Assembly: GCA_028710415.1 (NCBI GenBank)
Contig: JAQTUE010000012.1
Span: 101,114-165,113, forward strand
Length of the DNA stretch: 64,000 nucleotides
Source: Paludibacter sp.
Lineage (GTDB): Bacteria > Bacteroidota > Bacteroidia > Bacteroidales > Paludibacteraceae
Direction of reading: 5' to 3'
A program made the translations under genes and the position numbers. Positions 26,429-36,305 of the stretch are shown here, one piece after another. Positions within the stretch are counted from its first letter, which is position 1; the number at the start of each line of letters is the position of its first letter. The notes beneath the pieces are model-generated. The model saw only the letters and a program-made list of their open reading frames with translations. It was not told the DNA's origin and made no database searches.

Positions 26429-26712
26429 AGAAGACATACTTTTTTTCATTTATGATTTTTTTATTTTTTCAGGGATGCGCAACGGTATACAATACAGATA
26501 CGCACCTAAAAGCTTCAGTGCATGAAAACAAACAGCTTGCTTATTCTGATCTTGATATGAGTAGGCATTTTCACGATGCTGAGATGGCCGCAGATGAAAC
26601 ATTTAAAGATCTCGATCACTATATGGAAGATCAATTACACAAGTCAAGCTCAATGACATCTGCAAATCGATTTCAAAATATTGTCAATCAATACAAACGG
26701 AGTAAAGAATGA
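26425..26712 (+). CDS. Small T4SS lipoprotein (VirB7/DotD-position), 95 aa
   Basis: The N terminus MKKTYFFSFMIFLFFQGCA ends at a Cys (lipobox FQGC; the -3 position is atypical), so it is probably a lipoprotein. The rest is helical and charged, with no cysteines. Starts by ATGA overlap with the VirB9-like gene. Its location between VirB9-like and VirB10-like genes is that of VirB7, which anchors the core complex in the outer membrane. Confidence 0.6.
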   Translation: MKKTYFFSFMIFLFFQGCATVYNTDTHLKASVHENKQLAYSDLDMSRHFHDAEMAADETFKDLDHYMEDQLHKSSSMTSANRFQNIVNQYKRSKE

Positions 26713-27809
26713 AACATTCAATTATTGCAGCTCTTATAATTCTCAGCACTTCGGTATTTGCAGACGATGACGGACAGCACATTACCAGACAACTCACAGG
26801 CTCAAATGCAGACATACGCACTGACGGCGCAATGATCGATAATACAAAAGCAACCGGAATATATAACTATAACGAAGTTGTTTATGAACATATCAAATTA
26901 AAACAGGGAACGACACACGCCCCGCAAACAGGTTCCCAAGTGGCACTCGGTGAGGATATCGCATCCAGAAAAGCTCAAGAACTCGCGGCAAAAATAAACG
27001 CTTTGGCAAAACAAAAAGCAGCCGTAGAAGCGGCTAAAAACTCACCGACATGGCCAAAATTTGCAGAAGGATATTGTTACGTACATAATGACGTTGAAGT
27101 TGAAAAGATTGCAACTTATGCCTATCTTTCGTGTGACTTCTCCGAATCAATTGGAAAAGCGGAACTTGTGGTTTCACTCGTTCCGGATTTTTATGCAAAA
27201 GCTCTTGTAGCCAAACCTCTTTATATGAATTTGGTAGATCAGAATCGCAAAAAGCAAAGAATCCCGATCGTCAGCGGTGCGGTGCTTACCCAAGACAAAC
27301 TTAGTATAAATGTCGCGAATATTGTCAATGATCGCAAAATTGAAAAACTCATTGCTACCGGCACTTACACAACACTCAATGCCGCAACACAGGCATCTCA
27401 ACTTTACTTAACGGATTTACGCGCATCACGGGTGCAGCAAAGCACCAGCACAACTTCTTCTATAGGTGGTCTTGTTACCTCTTCAGCCACAAATGTACAA
27501 AAACCGATAGCGAGCGACTATTTAGTTGCTGGCGGGCTACAGGTTGTATCCGATTTGGCAAAAATCATTGGAGAGAGCTTTGTCAATAATCTGCCATATA
27601 CCTTCAAAATGAATCACGATGCGATTTTATACGCCGATATCGAGCTGTCTGACACAAGAATGTTACGTGGCTTCGATGCGGATGTCCCAAATGTTATCAA
27701 AAAACAACCTGTATTTGATATTACAAAAGGACAAGAAACTGATCAAAGCATAACACCTGTACCGATCAGAGCAGTTAAGAAAGTTCAAACACCGCCAACA
27801 ATCCAATAA
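26709..27809 (+). CDS. VirB10/DotG-like periplasmic core protein, 366 aa
   Basis: Signal peptide MKHSIIAALIILSTSVFA instead of the usual membrane anchor. The C-terminal half contains IPIVSGAVLTQDKLSINVAN, SDYLVAGGLQVVSDLAKIIG and NNLPYTFKMNHDAILYADIE. The last resembles the end of VirB10 (helical antenna followed by 'P.I.I..G..V.V....D'). If right, this version has lost the N-terminal inner-membrane helix, which the bitopic protein at 23505 might supply. ATGA overlap with the lipoprotein gene. Confidence 0.5.
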   Translation: MKHSIIAALIILSTSVFADDDGQHITRQLTGSNADIRTDGAMIDNTKATGIYNYNEVVYEHIKLKQGTTHAPQTGSQVALGEDIASRKAQELAAKINALAKQKAAVEAAKNSPTWPKFAEGYCYVHNDVEVEKIATYAYLSCDFSESIGKAELVVSLVPDFYAKALVAKPLYMNLVDQNRKKQRIPIVSGAVLTQDKLSINVANIVNDRKIEKLIATGTYTTLNAATQASQLYLTDLRASRVQQSTSTTSSIGGLVTSSATNVQKPIASDYLVAGGLQVVSDLAKIIGESFVNNLPYTFKMNHDAILYADIELSDTRMLRGFDADVPNVIKKQPVFDITKGQETDQSITPVPIRAVKKVQTPPTIQ

Positions 27810-27822
27810 ACAAGGACATAAC

Positions 27823-30507
27823 ATGAAACGACTCTTTCTTCTGGGCTCTATTGCATTTTGGACGGCACAACTTATGTCGGCAACGATATCAAGTCAATGT
27901 GGATTCTTCACGGGCAATAATTTCTCTCAATACAAATGTCCAGAGAAAGCGGGGATGGAGTCAACCCTCATGTCCTTGAACCCTTCAAACGGTGATGCGG
28001 TATGTTCATACAAAGGACCAAACGGAGAGCATACTGCAATAACTTTACATACGGAATGCAAGGTCCCACAATATGGTACCGATGGCAAGCGTGTACAATT
28101 GCCAGACTCAATGATAGGTCAGTCTGCATCTTCTTTAGCAACTGGAATCACAGATAAAACAGGTATCGATTCGTCAGAAGACCTTTTTTCCACTGTAGAC
28201 TTGCGACAAAAGCTTCAGCAAGTGAAAAGCAGCTTATCAGGCCAACAATCATTTGATGCCATTGCTTCTGGGCTTGACCCAATTAATTCCCATAGTGAAT
28301 ATGACAAAACGGTTCCATCTATCATCACCGGGGTTCTGACTCTTGATAGTGATTATTTTGAACAAATAGGCGGTAAAACCCGATACATCAATGAAGTCGG
28401 GGAAATCGCCATTAACCCAGAGAAGATTACCGTGACAAGAAATTCGAGTTGGACCGGTCGTGTATGGGACAACATAAAAGGATTGTGGTCCGGGGAATCA
28501 TCAGCGACAGGAACGTCCTCATATCATACATTCAACCCTATGAAGTTCATGGATCAGCAAGTTCTCGGATACTACGTTTATCTTGCCGAAAATTTATTAG
28601 CCGGATATATGAAAATAGTTTACATTATTTTTATGTCTGGGGCAATGTGGGGAGGAGGGTACTACGCCTATAAAAAGTTCTTTTCAAAAAGCACAAAAGA
28701 GGATGATTTTAAAGTTAACAAGATGACCTATCTTGTGACAGCTTCTATGGGATTCATCTTTTTTACCGCCCCACTGGTATCAACACCTATTGAAAAGACG
28801 GGGGCGATTGAAAAAGCGATATATAAAGATTCATCCGGGAGTGATAGTTCGACAGGGTATGGATATTCAACCCTTGCCCAACAAACTGTGAGATATGCTG
28901 CACAAACTGCAACATATTTTGGAAATACCGAGAGTGATTATGCGATGAAAGCGTTTCTCGCATTAATTCAATTTAAACAAGGGATGCTTGAAGATCCGAC
29001 AAATGCAATCAATGCAATAGATGAACGTCTAAAAGTGTTGGAAACTAAAATAGTAGAAGCAGGGTTCGCATCAAATTATCTTGAAAATGTGTGCAAACCA
29101 TATTTCAATGGTGTAGATATTTTTAAAATTTCGCAATCTCAATCAGAGAGTTTAAACATGACGGGGAAAACTCCTGATTCGGATACTGTACTCTCAAATG
29201 CAGGGATATCAGCAGATCGTCTTAATATTGATAGCTGTTTGGAACAAAATCAAAAAATGTCCGACATTGCTTCATCGGTTATATCAACAAAAAAATCAAT
29301 AAATCAAGAAATCGACGTCTATAAAAAAATGTATAACAATACCTCGTCATCTTTCGGCGGAAGTTCTTCAGAACAAAGAACGTTCTACAACTTTATGCAA
29401 ATGATGATCTGGACACAGAACAATTTTGGATGGATGGCTTCGGTAACTCCTCACAGCTCATACTTATTTTTTAAAAATATTGGTGTTTTCGAATACCAAT
29501 CTGGTCTTTTAGATGAAAGCGACTCCGATCGATCTGAAAATTTTTCACAAGCAATGGACGATTATTCTTCGCAACAAGGTGAAAAAGCAGGAAAAGTATC
29601 TTTGGCCCCCGTTAGCATGGTTGAAGGGGTTAGTAGCTTCATGGTTGGAATGGTCGTAAATAACTCTACATGGTTTATTGTGCCCGGCTTTAAAGGTGTA
29701 TATGATTTCTTTAAATCCAATTTGCAAGAAATATCGTTTAAAGGTCAAACTGGTGAGTTTACACCAATGGCTTCACGTCTGAGCAACATGAAGGACTCGC
29801 TCACGGGGGTAATTGGAAAAATCCCCGTAATTGGACAAATTTTTGGTGGTATTGGCAAATTTATCACTGTCGTTATGGGAGTCGACGATTATATACAATT
29901 CCAAATTCTAATTACGTTTTTGTCTTTTTTCTTGGCGATGTGGGTCGTAACAACTATGATTGCCACGGTTACAGTTCTCTCCGTAACGGTATTTTTGACT
30001 TTTAAAATTGTTATGTTCTATGTTGAGCTCATTATTTTCTTTATGACGGCACCGGTAGTTGGTATTTACACTACAATCATGAGCGCTGAACCACAGCAAT
30101 ATCTCAAAAATTTCGCAACACATCTCGGGATGGTTATCATCACACCGATTATGATCGTGTCTGCAAGCTATATCGTCCTTCCTATATCCGAATTTTTCAA
30201 AGGTCTTTTCTCGGCTTTAGTGACTTTGATCTTTAAAGTATTTGACAAAGGAGGCGAGGACCTTAATCAAGATATCGTAGGAACCAATATTCTCGACGCA
30301 CTTACAAAACAAACCGCTCTTGCATCGATGCAAGGTGTTGCAGAGATTTTTGCAATGATATCAACAATCATCATTTCATACATAATCATTTTCAATTATC
30401 GCGAGTGGTTTACTAAATTGATTGGTTTGCAAGGCGTACTCGATCATACAAGAAGTGCTTACTCTGAAATGAAAGAGAAGAGTGATAAATATGTCTCTCC
30501 TATGTAA
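27823..30507 (+). CDS. Polytopic T4SS membrane protein, TraG_N/DotA-like (894 aa)
   Basis: Signal peptide MKRLFLLGSIAFWTAQLMSA, a Cys-bearing periplasmic N domain (QCGFFTGNN, YKCPEKAGMES, AVCSYKG), two membrane segments near residues 260-285 and 305-325, a long periplasmic loop (about 330-690) and a C-terminal cluster of membrane segments (FLAMWVVTTMIATVTVLSVT, VELIIFFMTAPVVGIYTTIM). This is the plan of TraG_N/DotA/TraY proteins that form the inner-membrane part of mating-pair formation. It is a paralogue of the next gene but lacks that gene's inserted domains. Confidence 0.65.
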   Translation: MKRLFLLGSIAFWTAQLMSATISSQCGFFTGNNFSQYKCPEKAGMESTLMSLNPSNGDAVCSYKGPNGEHTAITLHTECKVPQYGTDGKRVQLPDSMIGQSASSLATGITDKTGIDSSEDLFSTVDLRQKLQQVKSSLSGQQSFDAIASGLDPINSHSEYDKTVPSIITGVLTLDSDYFEQIGGKTRYINEVGEIAINPEKITVTRNSSWTGRVWDNIKGLWSGESSATGTSSYHTFNPMKFMDQQVLGYYVYLAENLLAGYMKIVYIIFMSGAMWGGGYYAYKKFFSKSTKEDDFKVNKMTYLVTASMGFIFFTAPLVSTPIEKTGAIEKAIYKDSSGSDSSTGYGYSTLAQQTVRYAAQTATYFGNTESDYAMKAFLALIQFKQGMLEDPTNAINAIDERLKVLETKIVEAGFASNYLENVCKPYFNGVDIFKISQSQSESLNMTGKTPDSDTVLSNAGISADRLNIDSCLEQNQKMSDIASSVISTKKSINQEIDVYKKMYNNTSSSFGGSSSEQRTFYNFMQMMIWTQNNFGWMASVTPHSSYLFFKNIGVFEYQSGLLDESDSDRSENFSQAMDDYSSQQGEKAGKVSLAPVSMVEGVSSFMVGMVVNNSTWFIVPGFKGVYDFFKSNLQEISFKGQTGEFTPMASRLSNMKDSLTGVIGKIPVIGQIFGGIGKFITVVMGVDDYIQFQILITFLSFFLAMWVVTTMIATVTVLSVTVFLTFKIVMFYVELIIFFMTAPVVGIYTTIMSAEPQQYLKNFATHLGMVIITPIMIVSASYIVLPISEFFKGLFSALVTLIFKVFDKGGEDLNQDIVGTNILDALTKQTALASMQGVAEIFAMISTIIISYIIIFNYREWFTKLIGLQGVLDHTRSAYSEMKEKSDKYVSPM

Positions 30508-30516
30508 GAAGTGCCT

Positions 30517-33500
30517 ATGTTAAAAAAACGCTTCGCTCTGCATATTCTTTTCTGCCTTATGCCAACACTATCGTTGGCGTATGATCCGGGAATTTCAAAT
30601 TATAAATGTAATCCAAAAAGCGGAGCAGAAAGTCGCCTTAGCGTTTTGTCGGGTGGAAAGTATATCTGCACATATACCTACCCGGATGGCAAAGAACAAA
30701 GTTTTACCTATTCAAATCCACAGAACAACAGTTCATTTGCGAAAGATATCGCTGCTACGATGGTTAGTGATACAGACGTTAAAAAGCTGCCGGCCAGCGA
30801 GCAACGTCTCGCAGCAGCAAAGAAAGTTTTATCAGCTCGCGGAATGGATCCAAATGAAGCTCAATCGATAATTGATTACATCGATCAAGAAAATGATAGT
30901 GAGATCGATGAATCGACGGATAGCATTTATGGACATGGCGCTTCGTCGGCTATGGATGCGGTCAGCGCTGAAAAGATAGGGTACATTAATGATACACTCA
31001 AAGAAGCGAGTGTTTTGGCGATGGCCCCATCCAAAACCATTAATATTTCTTCTGATGAGCTGAACTCGCATTCTGATTATAGAAAAACCATTCCGGCAAT
31101 TCTATCTGGAATTTTCACTCTCGATCCGGCTTATTTTGAACAAGTAAACGGAAAAACAAATTACATCAATAATCTTGGCGAAATCACTATTAACAATGAT
31201 CTCGTGAAAGTCTATTATCCCGATCACACGAAAGATAATTTTTTGGCTAAGAATATAGACAAAATGGTTCGATTTTTATTGAAGAAAGATCCATCCGAAC
31301 AGATAAAACAATTTAAGCCTGTGGAGTTTATGGATCAGCAGGTATTAGGCTTTATGGTTTACCTGATTGCCAGCATTCATGCGGGCTACATGAATGTTTT
31401 GTATTATGTTTTTCTCATCGGTGTCGTATGGCTTATCACGTCAGTCTTTGGAAAAGCAAGTTTTGCAAACATTTTAATAATGCGGCAGGGTGGTAATAAG
31501 TCAAAACTCCCCGGATGGTTCCAAAAAGAAAAACAAACAGCCAATCCACGAACTGAAAAGCATATTGCAATGGCATTCGCTTTAGTCTTTTTTCTCGCAC
31601 CATCTTTTAAAATGCCGGTCGCGACTACAGGATCAATTGAAAAAGCAATTTATAAAGATTCAGAGGTTGAATCGATATCTGCTTACTCTTATTCAACTCC
31701 GGCGCAAGAGTTTGTCCGCTATTGCGTACAAGCTGGAAATTATTTTGCAAATGAAACAAATGATTATGCGATGAAAGCATATATAGCATTATTGAATTTC
31801 AAAATGGGGTTTGTCAAAGATGGTCTTCCGAAGATGATCGGCGAAACAAATGATGAAATTGCCCAAATTGAAGCAGATAAGGCAAAGCTCGCCGCATCTG
31901 CAGCGCTATATAACAATGCTTGTAAGCCATACAAAGACGGAGAGAAATTCAATATACCAACTGCATCCCAAAATTATCTTTCTGCTTCACAGCAATCGCC
32001 CACACCGAAAAAAGTTGCTTTTATCGGAGACAAAAGTGCGTCAGGCATATACAGTGCAATCAACATAGACGGCGCGCAGAAAATCAATTTATCCTCCGAT
32101 ACAATGAATGTCAATTCGGCAATAAACGCGGCCAACAATGCCGTTGATGTGAATGCAGATACTATTATTATATCCATGGGTATACAAGATGCCTCATCCG
32201 CTCCATCAGATATGGAAACATGGAAAGATGGATTCAACAATGCTTTAAACGAGGTGATCATTCCGCTAAAAGAAAATGGTGCACGGGTGGTGTGTATATC
32301 TCCTGCTAAAACGTCAAATCCGGATTTGAATTTAAAAGTAGAAGCGATCAAAAGCGGTTTTCGCAGTGCATGTGGAACAACGGTTGAGTTGCCGGTTCTT
32401 CCGCGATCAGAAATGGACAGCAACGGTATCTATCCTAACGCTGCAGGGTTTAATCATATAGCCCAATTTATTACTCCTAAAATCGCAGGGGTAAAAGCTG
32501 ATCGAATTGATGCTGCAGCATGCAAGGCACTTGAGGATGAAATTGCTGTTTCTTCTAAGGCATTAATGAAACGGGCGACAATTGCCGCCGAAAAAGCTGA
32601 CACCATACATGGTTTTGCAACGAATGTGAAGGAAACGTCAGGGACAGATGCATCAACACTAACAACTGATCCAAACAAGGTATTAAACAAGAATCGAGTT
32701 GTACGTGGAGATGTGAATTGGTATACCCATGGATATGCGACAGGAGAGCGCGGTACATTTGGATCTGGGCTCTATGGAGACAAGAGAATAGGCTCAAGCA
32801 ATAGAAACGGCTTCTTCCGCGTACCAATGTCTCCTGAGCGACCGGGGTGGACAGCTACGGGGGATGTTAGTTATTACGGAAAGGCCGATGCATCAGGTAA
32901 GCTTGAAGCCGGTACAGGTGAAACTACAGCCAGCGGTGACAATATCAGAAAGGTTGCATCGTCAGGTGCCCTTGTTGCCGCAAATTGGCATTTACCACTA
33001 AACACGATTGTTGCCGTCAAAGCGGCGAATGGTCAGACCTACAATTTTAGAACAATCGACCGTGGTCCATTAGTTGTGATAGATAAAGATGGAAATCGCC
33101 CGGTTCGCGGTCCAGAAAACCCTTGGTCGTACAGTACCAAGTTTTTTGACCTCACTCCAAAGGCAATGGAAGAGCTCTGCATGATGACCGGCGATCGAAC
33201 AACCTTTACCGTTGTCGCGTACAATGCACCATCTGGTTACAATCCAGTTCAACCGAACCAAAATCCTGACGGTACGATCACAATCGATAAATCAATGTGT
33301 CAGAAAAAACGCCAACTTATGGGGCAGGGGTTAACAAGAACTTTTGGTCCAACTGATTCCGCCGACAATAAAACATACTTGCAACCGGGGGATATGACAA
33401 ATGCAAACGGTTCGGGGGTTGATTATATAGTAGTTGATGATTCCCCGCTGAGGTCAATGAAAGACTTTATCCAATTGGTTTCCTTTACGAACAATAACTT

Positions 33501-34611
33501 CGGATGGATGTCGGCCGCAATGGTACCTACCAGTTACGAATTTTTCAAATATATCAACATGTATTACGTTCAGAATGCGACAGGGCAAATGAATAATCTG
33601 GATAGTGTCTTCGCTGAAAACACTCAAGGCCAATTTGATGAAATTGCAAAAAAAGATGACTCGTCCGGTACCTTTGATGCTTTTAAATATGTGTATAAGG
33701 ATTTGATTGTAGGTAATGGGATGTGGTTTGTAATACCGGGCTTTAATACAATTTTTAGCACCATTAAAGACAACCTTGAAAAAATAGTTTTCGCCCAAGA
33801 CCGTGTAGACCTTCCGGGGAAAAATGGGGTTAAAAGAACACCGCAACCTCAAAAAATTGCCAAAAACGTACTGCGCGCGTTTGTCGCAGGCACACTTTCC
33901 GTATCATCCGGCGGACTCGGAGGATTTTCTTCCACTGGCGATGCAGGAGTAGGAACGGGCAAAAATCTATTAGTTGCTATGTCGATTATCACCGCACTGA
34001 GTGATAGCTACGAAGCCCACAAGGTTATGCTCTTTATTATTGCGTTCCTGACGTCAATTTCAATCGTTGTGTTTATGGTTTCTGTAATTACATTGATGTC
34101 TATCACTGTTTTTGTGGTGATGAAAATGATCTTCTATTTCATGGAAGTGATTTTGTTTTTCATAAGTGCTCCGATAGTCGGGGTAAAGGCAGCATTTGAT
34201 GGAAATGGATACCAGTATTTTACAAATTTTGTGCAAAAATCTTTGATACTAATGATTACGCCGTTGCTTATTATTATTCCCATCTATCTCTTTATACCGA
34301 TCAGTGAATTAATGCGTGGCTTGTTTGTGAATATGCTAAAAGCTGTATTGATCGTTCTTGAAAATGGCGGTGATGTTGTTGGAGCCACAGGATTCAGCGG
34401 AGCCATCAGCAAGTTAACGCTTATTGCATCAATGGAGGGCATAATCGGTGTCGTTTCGATCTTCATGACATTTATTGTTACGTTTATATTGATCTATAAA
34501 TTTAGAGGATGGGTAATGGATAAGATTGGTATCGATGATGATATTGATATGACCAACAGTGCAATGGGACAAGCTAAGAAAAGCTTGAATACCTACATCG
34601 CACCGATTTGA
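30517..34611 (+). CDS. Polytopic T4SS protein with SGNH-like and RlpA-like domains (1364 aa)
   Basis: Paralogue of the 894-aa neighbour: signal peptide, N domain with YKCNPKSGAESRL and YICTYTYPDGK, two membrane segments (about 275-305 and 345-365), long periplasmic loop, C-terminal membrane cluster (about 1165-1330). Between about 498 and 665 sits an SGNH/GDSL hydrolase-like domain whose motifs are altered: GDK for GDS, MGIQD for GxND, NGIYPNAAGFNHIA for DxxHPN. At about 783-905 lies an RlpA-like double-psi barrel (GDVSYYGKADASG, LPLNTIVAVKAANGQTYNF, IDRGPLV, FFDLTPKAMEELC) that keeps the DRGP aspartate. So a channel-type protein carries peptidoglycan-type modules. The ATG at 30517 is preferred to the GTG at 30511. 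Confidence 0.75.
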   Translation: MLKKRFALHILFCLMPTLSLAYDPGISNYKCNPKSGAESRLSVLSGGKYICTYTYPDGKEQSFTYSNPQNNSSFAKDIAATMVSDTDVKKLPASEQRLAAAKKVLSARGMDPNEAQSIIDYIDQENDSEIDESTDSIYGHGASSAMDAVSAEKIGYINDTLKEASVLAMAPSKTINISSDELNSHSDYRKTIPAILSGIFTLDPAYFEQVNGKTNYINNLGEITINNDLVKVYYPDHTKDNFLAKNIDKMVRFLLKKDPSEQIKQFKPVEFMDQQVLGFMVYLIASIHAGYMNVLYYVFLIGVVWLITSVFGKASFANILIMRQGGNKSKLPGWFQKEKQTANPRTEKHIAMAFALVFFLAPSFKMPVATTGSIEKAIYKDSEVESISAYSYSTPAQEFVRYCVQAGNYFANETNDYAMKAYIALLNFKMGFVKDGLPKMIGETNDEIAQIEADKAKLAASAALYNNACKPYKDGEKFNIPTASQNYLSASQQSPTPKKVAFIGDKSASGIYSAINIDGAQKINLSSDTMNVNSAINAANNAVDVNADTIIISMGIQDASSAPSDMETWKDGFNNALNEVIIPLKENGARVVCISPAKTSNPDLNLKVEAIKSGFRSACGTTVELPVLPRSEMDSNGIYPNAAGFNHIAQFITPKIAGVKADRIDAAACKALEDEIAVSSKALMKRATIAAEKADTIHGFATNVKETSGTDASTLTTDPNKVLNKNRVVRGDVNWYTHGYATGERGTFGSGLYGDKRIGSSNRNGFFRVPMSPERPGWTATGDVSYYGKADASGKLEAGTGETTASGDNIRKVASSGALVAANWHLPLNTIVAVKAANGQTYNFRTIDRGPLVVIDKDGNRPVRGPENPWSYSTKFFDLTPKAMEELCMMTGDRTTFTVVAYNAPSGYNPVQPNQNPDGTITIDKSMCQKKRQLMGQGLTRTFGPTDSADNKTYLQPGDMTNANGSGVDYIVVDDSPLRSMKDFIQLVSFTNNNFGWMSAAMVPTSYEFFKYINMYYVQNATGQMNNLDSVFAENTQGQFDEIAKKDDSSGTFDAFKYVYKDLIVGNGMWFVIPGFNTIFSTIKDNLEKIVFAQDRVDLPGKNGVKRTPQPQKIAKNVLRAFVAGTLSVSSGGLGGFSSTGDAGVGTGKNLLVAMSIITALSDSYEAHKVMLFIIAFLTSISIVVFMVSVITLMSITVFVVMKMIFYFMEVILFFISAPIVGVKAAFDGNGYQYFTNFVQKSLILMITPLLIIIPIYLFIPISELMRGLFVNMLKAVLIVLENGGDVVGATGFSGAISKLTLIASMEGIIGVVSIFMTFIVTFILIYKFRGWVMDKIGIDDDIDMTNSAMGQAKKSLNTYIAPI

Positions 34612-34621
34612 TGGGAGGGAT

Positions 34622-34909
34622 TTATTGTTCTTCGAGGATTTGAGTGTAATCTACATCACGTCCTTCCCAGTTCGGGATATTAGCACGCAATGTTCCAACA
34701 TAAAGCAGTGACTTCTCAAGCTCTTCATAGTTGTTTTCAAGGAAGAGCGTTTCGATCACAAAAGAGATCTTCTCAAGTTCTTCAAGAATTTCCTGTTTAC
34801 GCTCAGGATAAAGTTTTGATTTATTGACTTCTATCCCGGTATCTCCGATCGCTTCTTTCAACTTAATGGTGATCTCTTGCACTTTTGGTGCGATGGTATT
34901 GTTTTCCAT
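34622..34909 (-). CDS. Hypothetical protein, 95 aa
   Basis: A small acidic helical protein (LKEAIGDTGIEVNKSKLYPE, LEELEKISFVIETLFLENNY). The ATG at 34909 has AAGG 7 bases upstream; the frame extends six codons further without a site. It is convergent with the 1364-aa T4SS gene, 10 bases from its stop. No family recognised. Confidence 0.6.
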   Translation of the reverse strand: MENNTIAPKVQEITIKLKEAIGDTGIEVNKSKLYPERKQEILEELEKISFVIETLFLENNYEELEKSLLYVGTLRANIPNWEGRDVDYTQILEEQ

Positions 34910-35110
34910 GTTCAACCTTTTTTTCATTTATGATTTTTTTATTTGTTAGAGTAACATATAAACCGCCAAAAAGCATTAATTTATTATGCAAAAAGCCCAA
35001 AAAATAGCCTTTTTTATGGTGAATTATTTTTATATTCGTAACAAGTGGTTATTTTTTGCAAATAAAATGGTATCATTCTGGGATAGAAGTTTTTTTTAAC
35101 ATGAGGCACT

Positions 35111-36256
35111 ATGGATATTTTAGATTCGTATGAGATCACTGAAACAATTGATACCCCAGAAAAGATAACCTTCAAGTTAACATCAAAAGAGAAGGTAGAT
35201 AGCATCTGCCCATTCTGCGGAAGTAAACGGGTAGTATCGCACGCATCGAGGACTGTAGCATCACCGTTTAAAGATATCCCCAAGCGAGGGCAACTCATAG
35301 ATTTTATTGTGACGTTCAAAAGATACCGGTGTAAAGATTGCAAAAGGATCATAAATCAAACGACACCTCTGTTATCAGAAAAATACAATTTAACGCAGCG
35401 TCTCGAATCCTACGTTAAAGAAAAGCTCTTCACTGCAACTTTTTCGGCGCTCGCCCGTGAAGTGGGGGTGGTAGAGGGAACGATACGAAATATTTTCAAT
35501 GACCATTGTGATGAGCTAAAAAATCAGTTTCACTTTGTCGTTCCAGACACCGTATTGCTCGCTGAGGTCAAATTAGCACAGCAACCAAGATTTGCAGTTG
35601 TAAATCCGCAACGATGTTCAATGATTGATATCCTGCGCTGTACCTCAGAAGAGTGCGTTGATGCTTATGCGAAGCAATTTCCATCTACTTTATGCATTAT
35701 TCCTGAGACATTTGATCGGGACGCTTTTATTGAGATGCTCTCTAAATCTTTTGAGACAATGCTCAAAACGACCACGCTCGGATATAAGGCTAAGATTACA
35801 GCGCGTTCGCTCTTCATAAAAGAATCCGACAATAAAGCATCGGCATGGAAAACAAAACAACCCGCCTTGTATTCTATGTATACAGCAAAAGCAAATTTAT
35901 TAGAGTCAATATATTCGTCGACCTCATCATTGATTGCATTTGAACGTTTTTCCGATTGGGTCAATGCTCTATCAAAAGAAGACCATGATCATTATGCTGA
36001 AGCCATACATAAAATCAATAGCTATGGGACCTATGCTTTTGCATGGATAGATTCAGGACACTCTTTAAAGGTCAACAGTTTATGTAAGGGATTAACAGAA
36101 ACACTGAAAAAAATAAGTGGGTCAATTCCTGCAGCGGGTGGATTTGAAAGCGCTCGGGCGAGAATACTATATAATCCGGACCTGCATGATATAGAAGATG
36201 ATCTCAATTATGGCATTTCTATTAAGAAATGGGTTGATTCAATTTCAGTTGATTAA
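35111..36256 (+). CDS. ISL3-transposase-like protein, probably domesticated (381 aa)
   Basis: The N terminus has a zinc ribbon (CPFCGSKRVV ... YRCKDCKR) and a helix-turn-helix (YVKEKLFTATFSALAREVGV) like ISL3-family transposases. The catalytic region is off: where ISL3 enzymes have GIDE, this has LLAEVK; where the final acidic motif ExxN lies, this has SLCKGLTETLKKI. No inverted repeats were noticed at its borders. It is probably a host-adapted DNA-binding derivative or an inactive copy; both readings remain open. The ribosome-binding site GAGG is 6 bases from the ATG. Confidence 0.6.
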   Translation: MDILDSYEITETIDTPEKITFKLTSKEKVDSICPFCGSKRVVSHASRTVASPFKDIPKRGQLIDFIVTFKRYRCKDCKRIINQTTPLLSEKYNLTQRLESYVKEKLFTATFSALAREVGVVEGTIRNIFNDHCDELKNQFHFVVPDTVLLAEVKLAQQPRFAVVNPQRCSMIDILRCTSEECVDAYAKQFPSTLCIIPETFDRDAFIEMLSKSFETMLKTTTLGYKAKITARSLFIKESDNKASAWKTKQPALYSMYTAKANLLESIYSSTSSLIAFERFSDWVNALSKEDHDHYAEAIHKINSYGTYAFAWIDSGHSLKVNSLCKGLTETLKKISGSIPAAGGFESARARILYNPDLHDIEDDLNYGISIKKWVDSISVD

Positions 36257-36305
36257 AAAACCCCAACACAATAGCATCGGGGGCAATAGGGGACGATGAG
36301 GTCGG

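Noticed and set aside
6648..34611. T4SS ATPases (VirB4, VirB11, VirD4) or relaxase
   Set aside because: Looked for P-loop and HUH motifs among the T4SS-operon genes; none of these proteins shows them. They are presumably outside the window.
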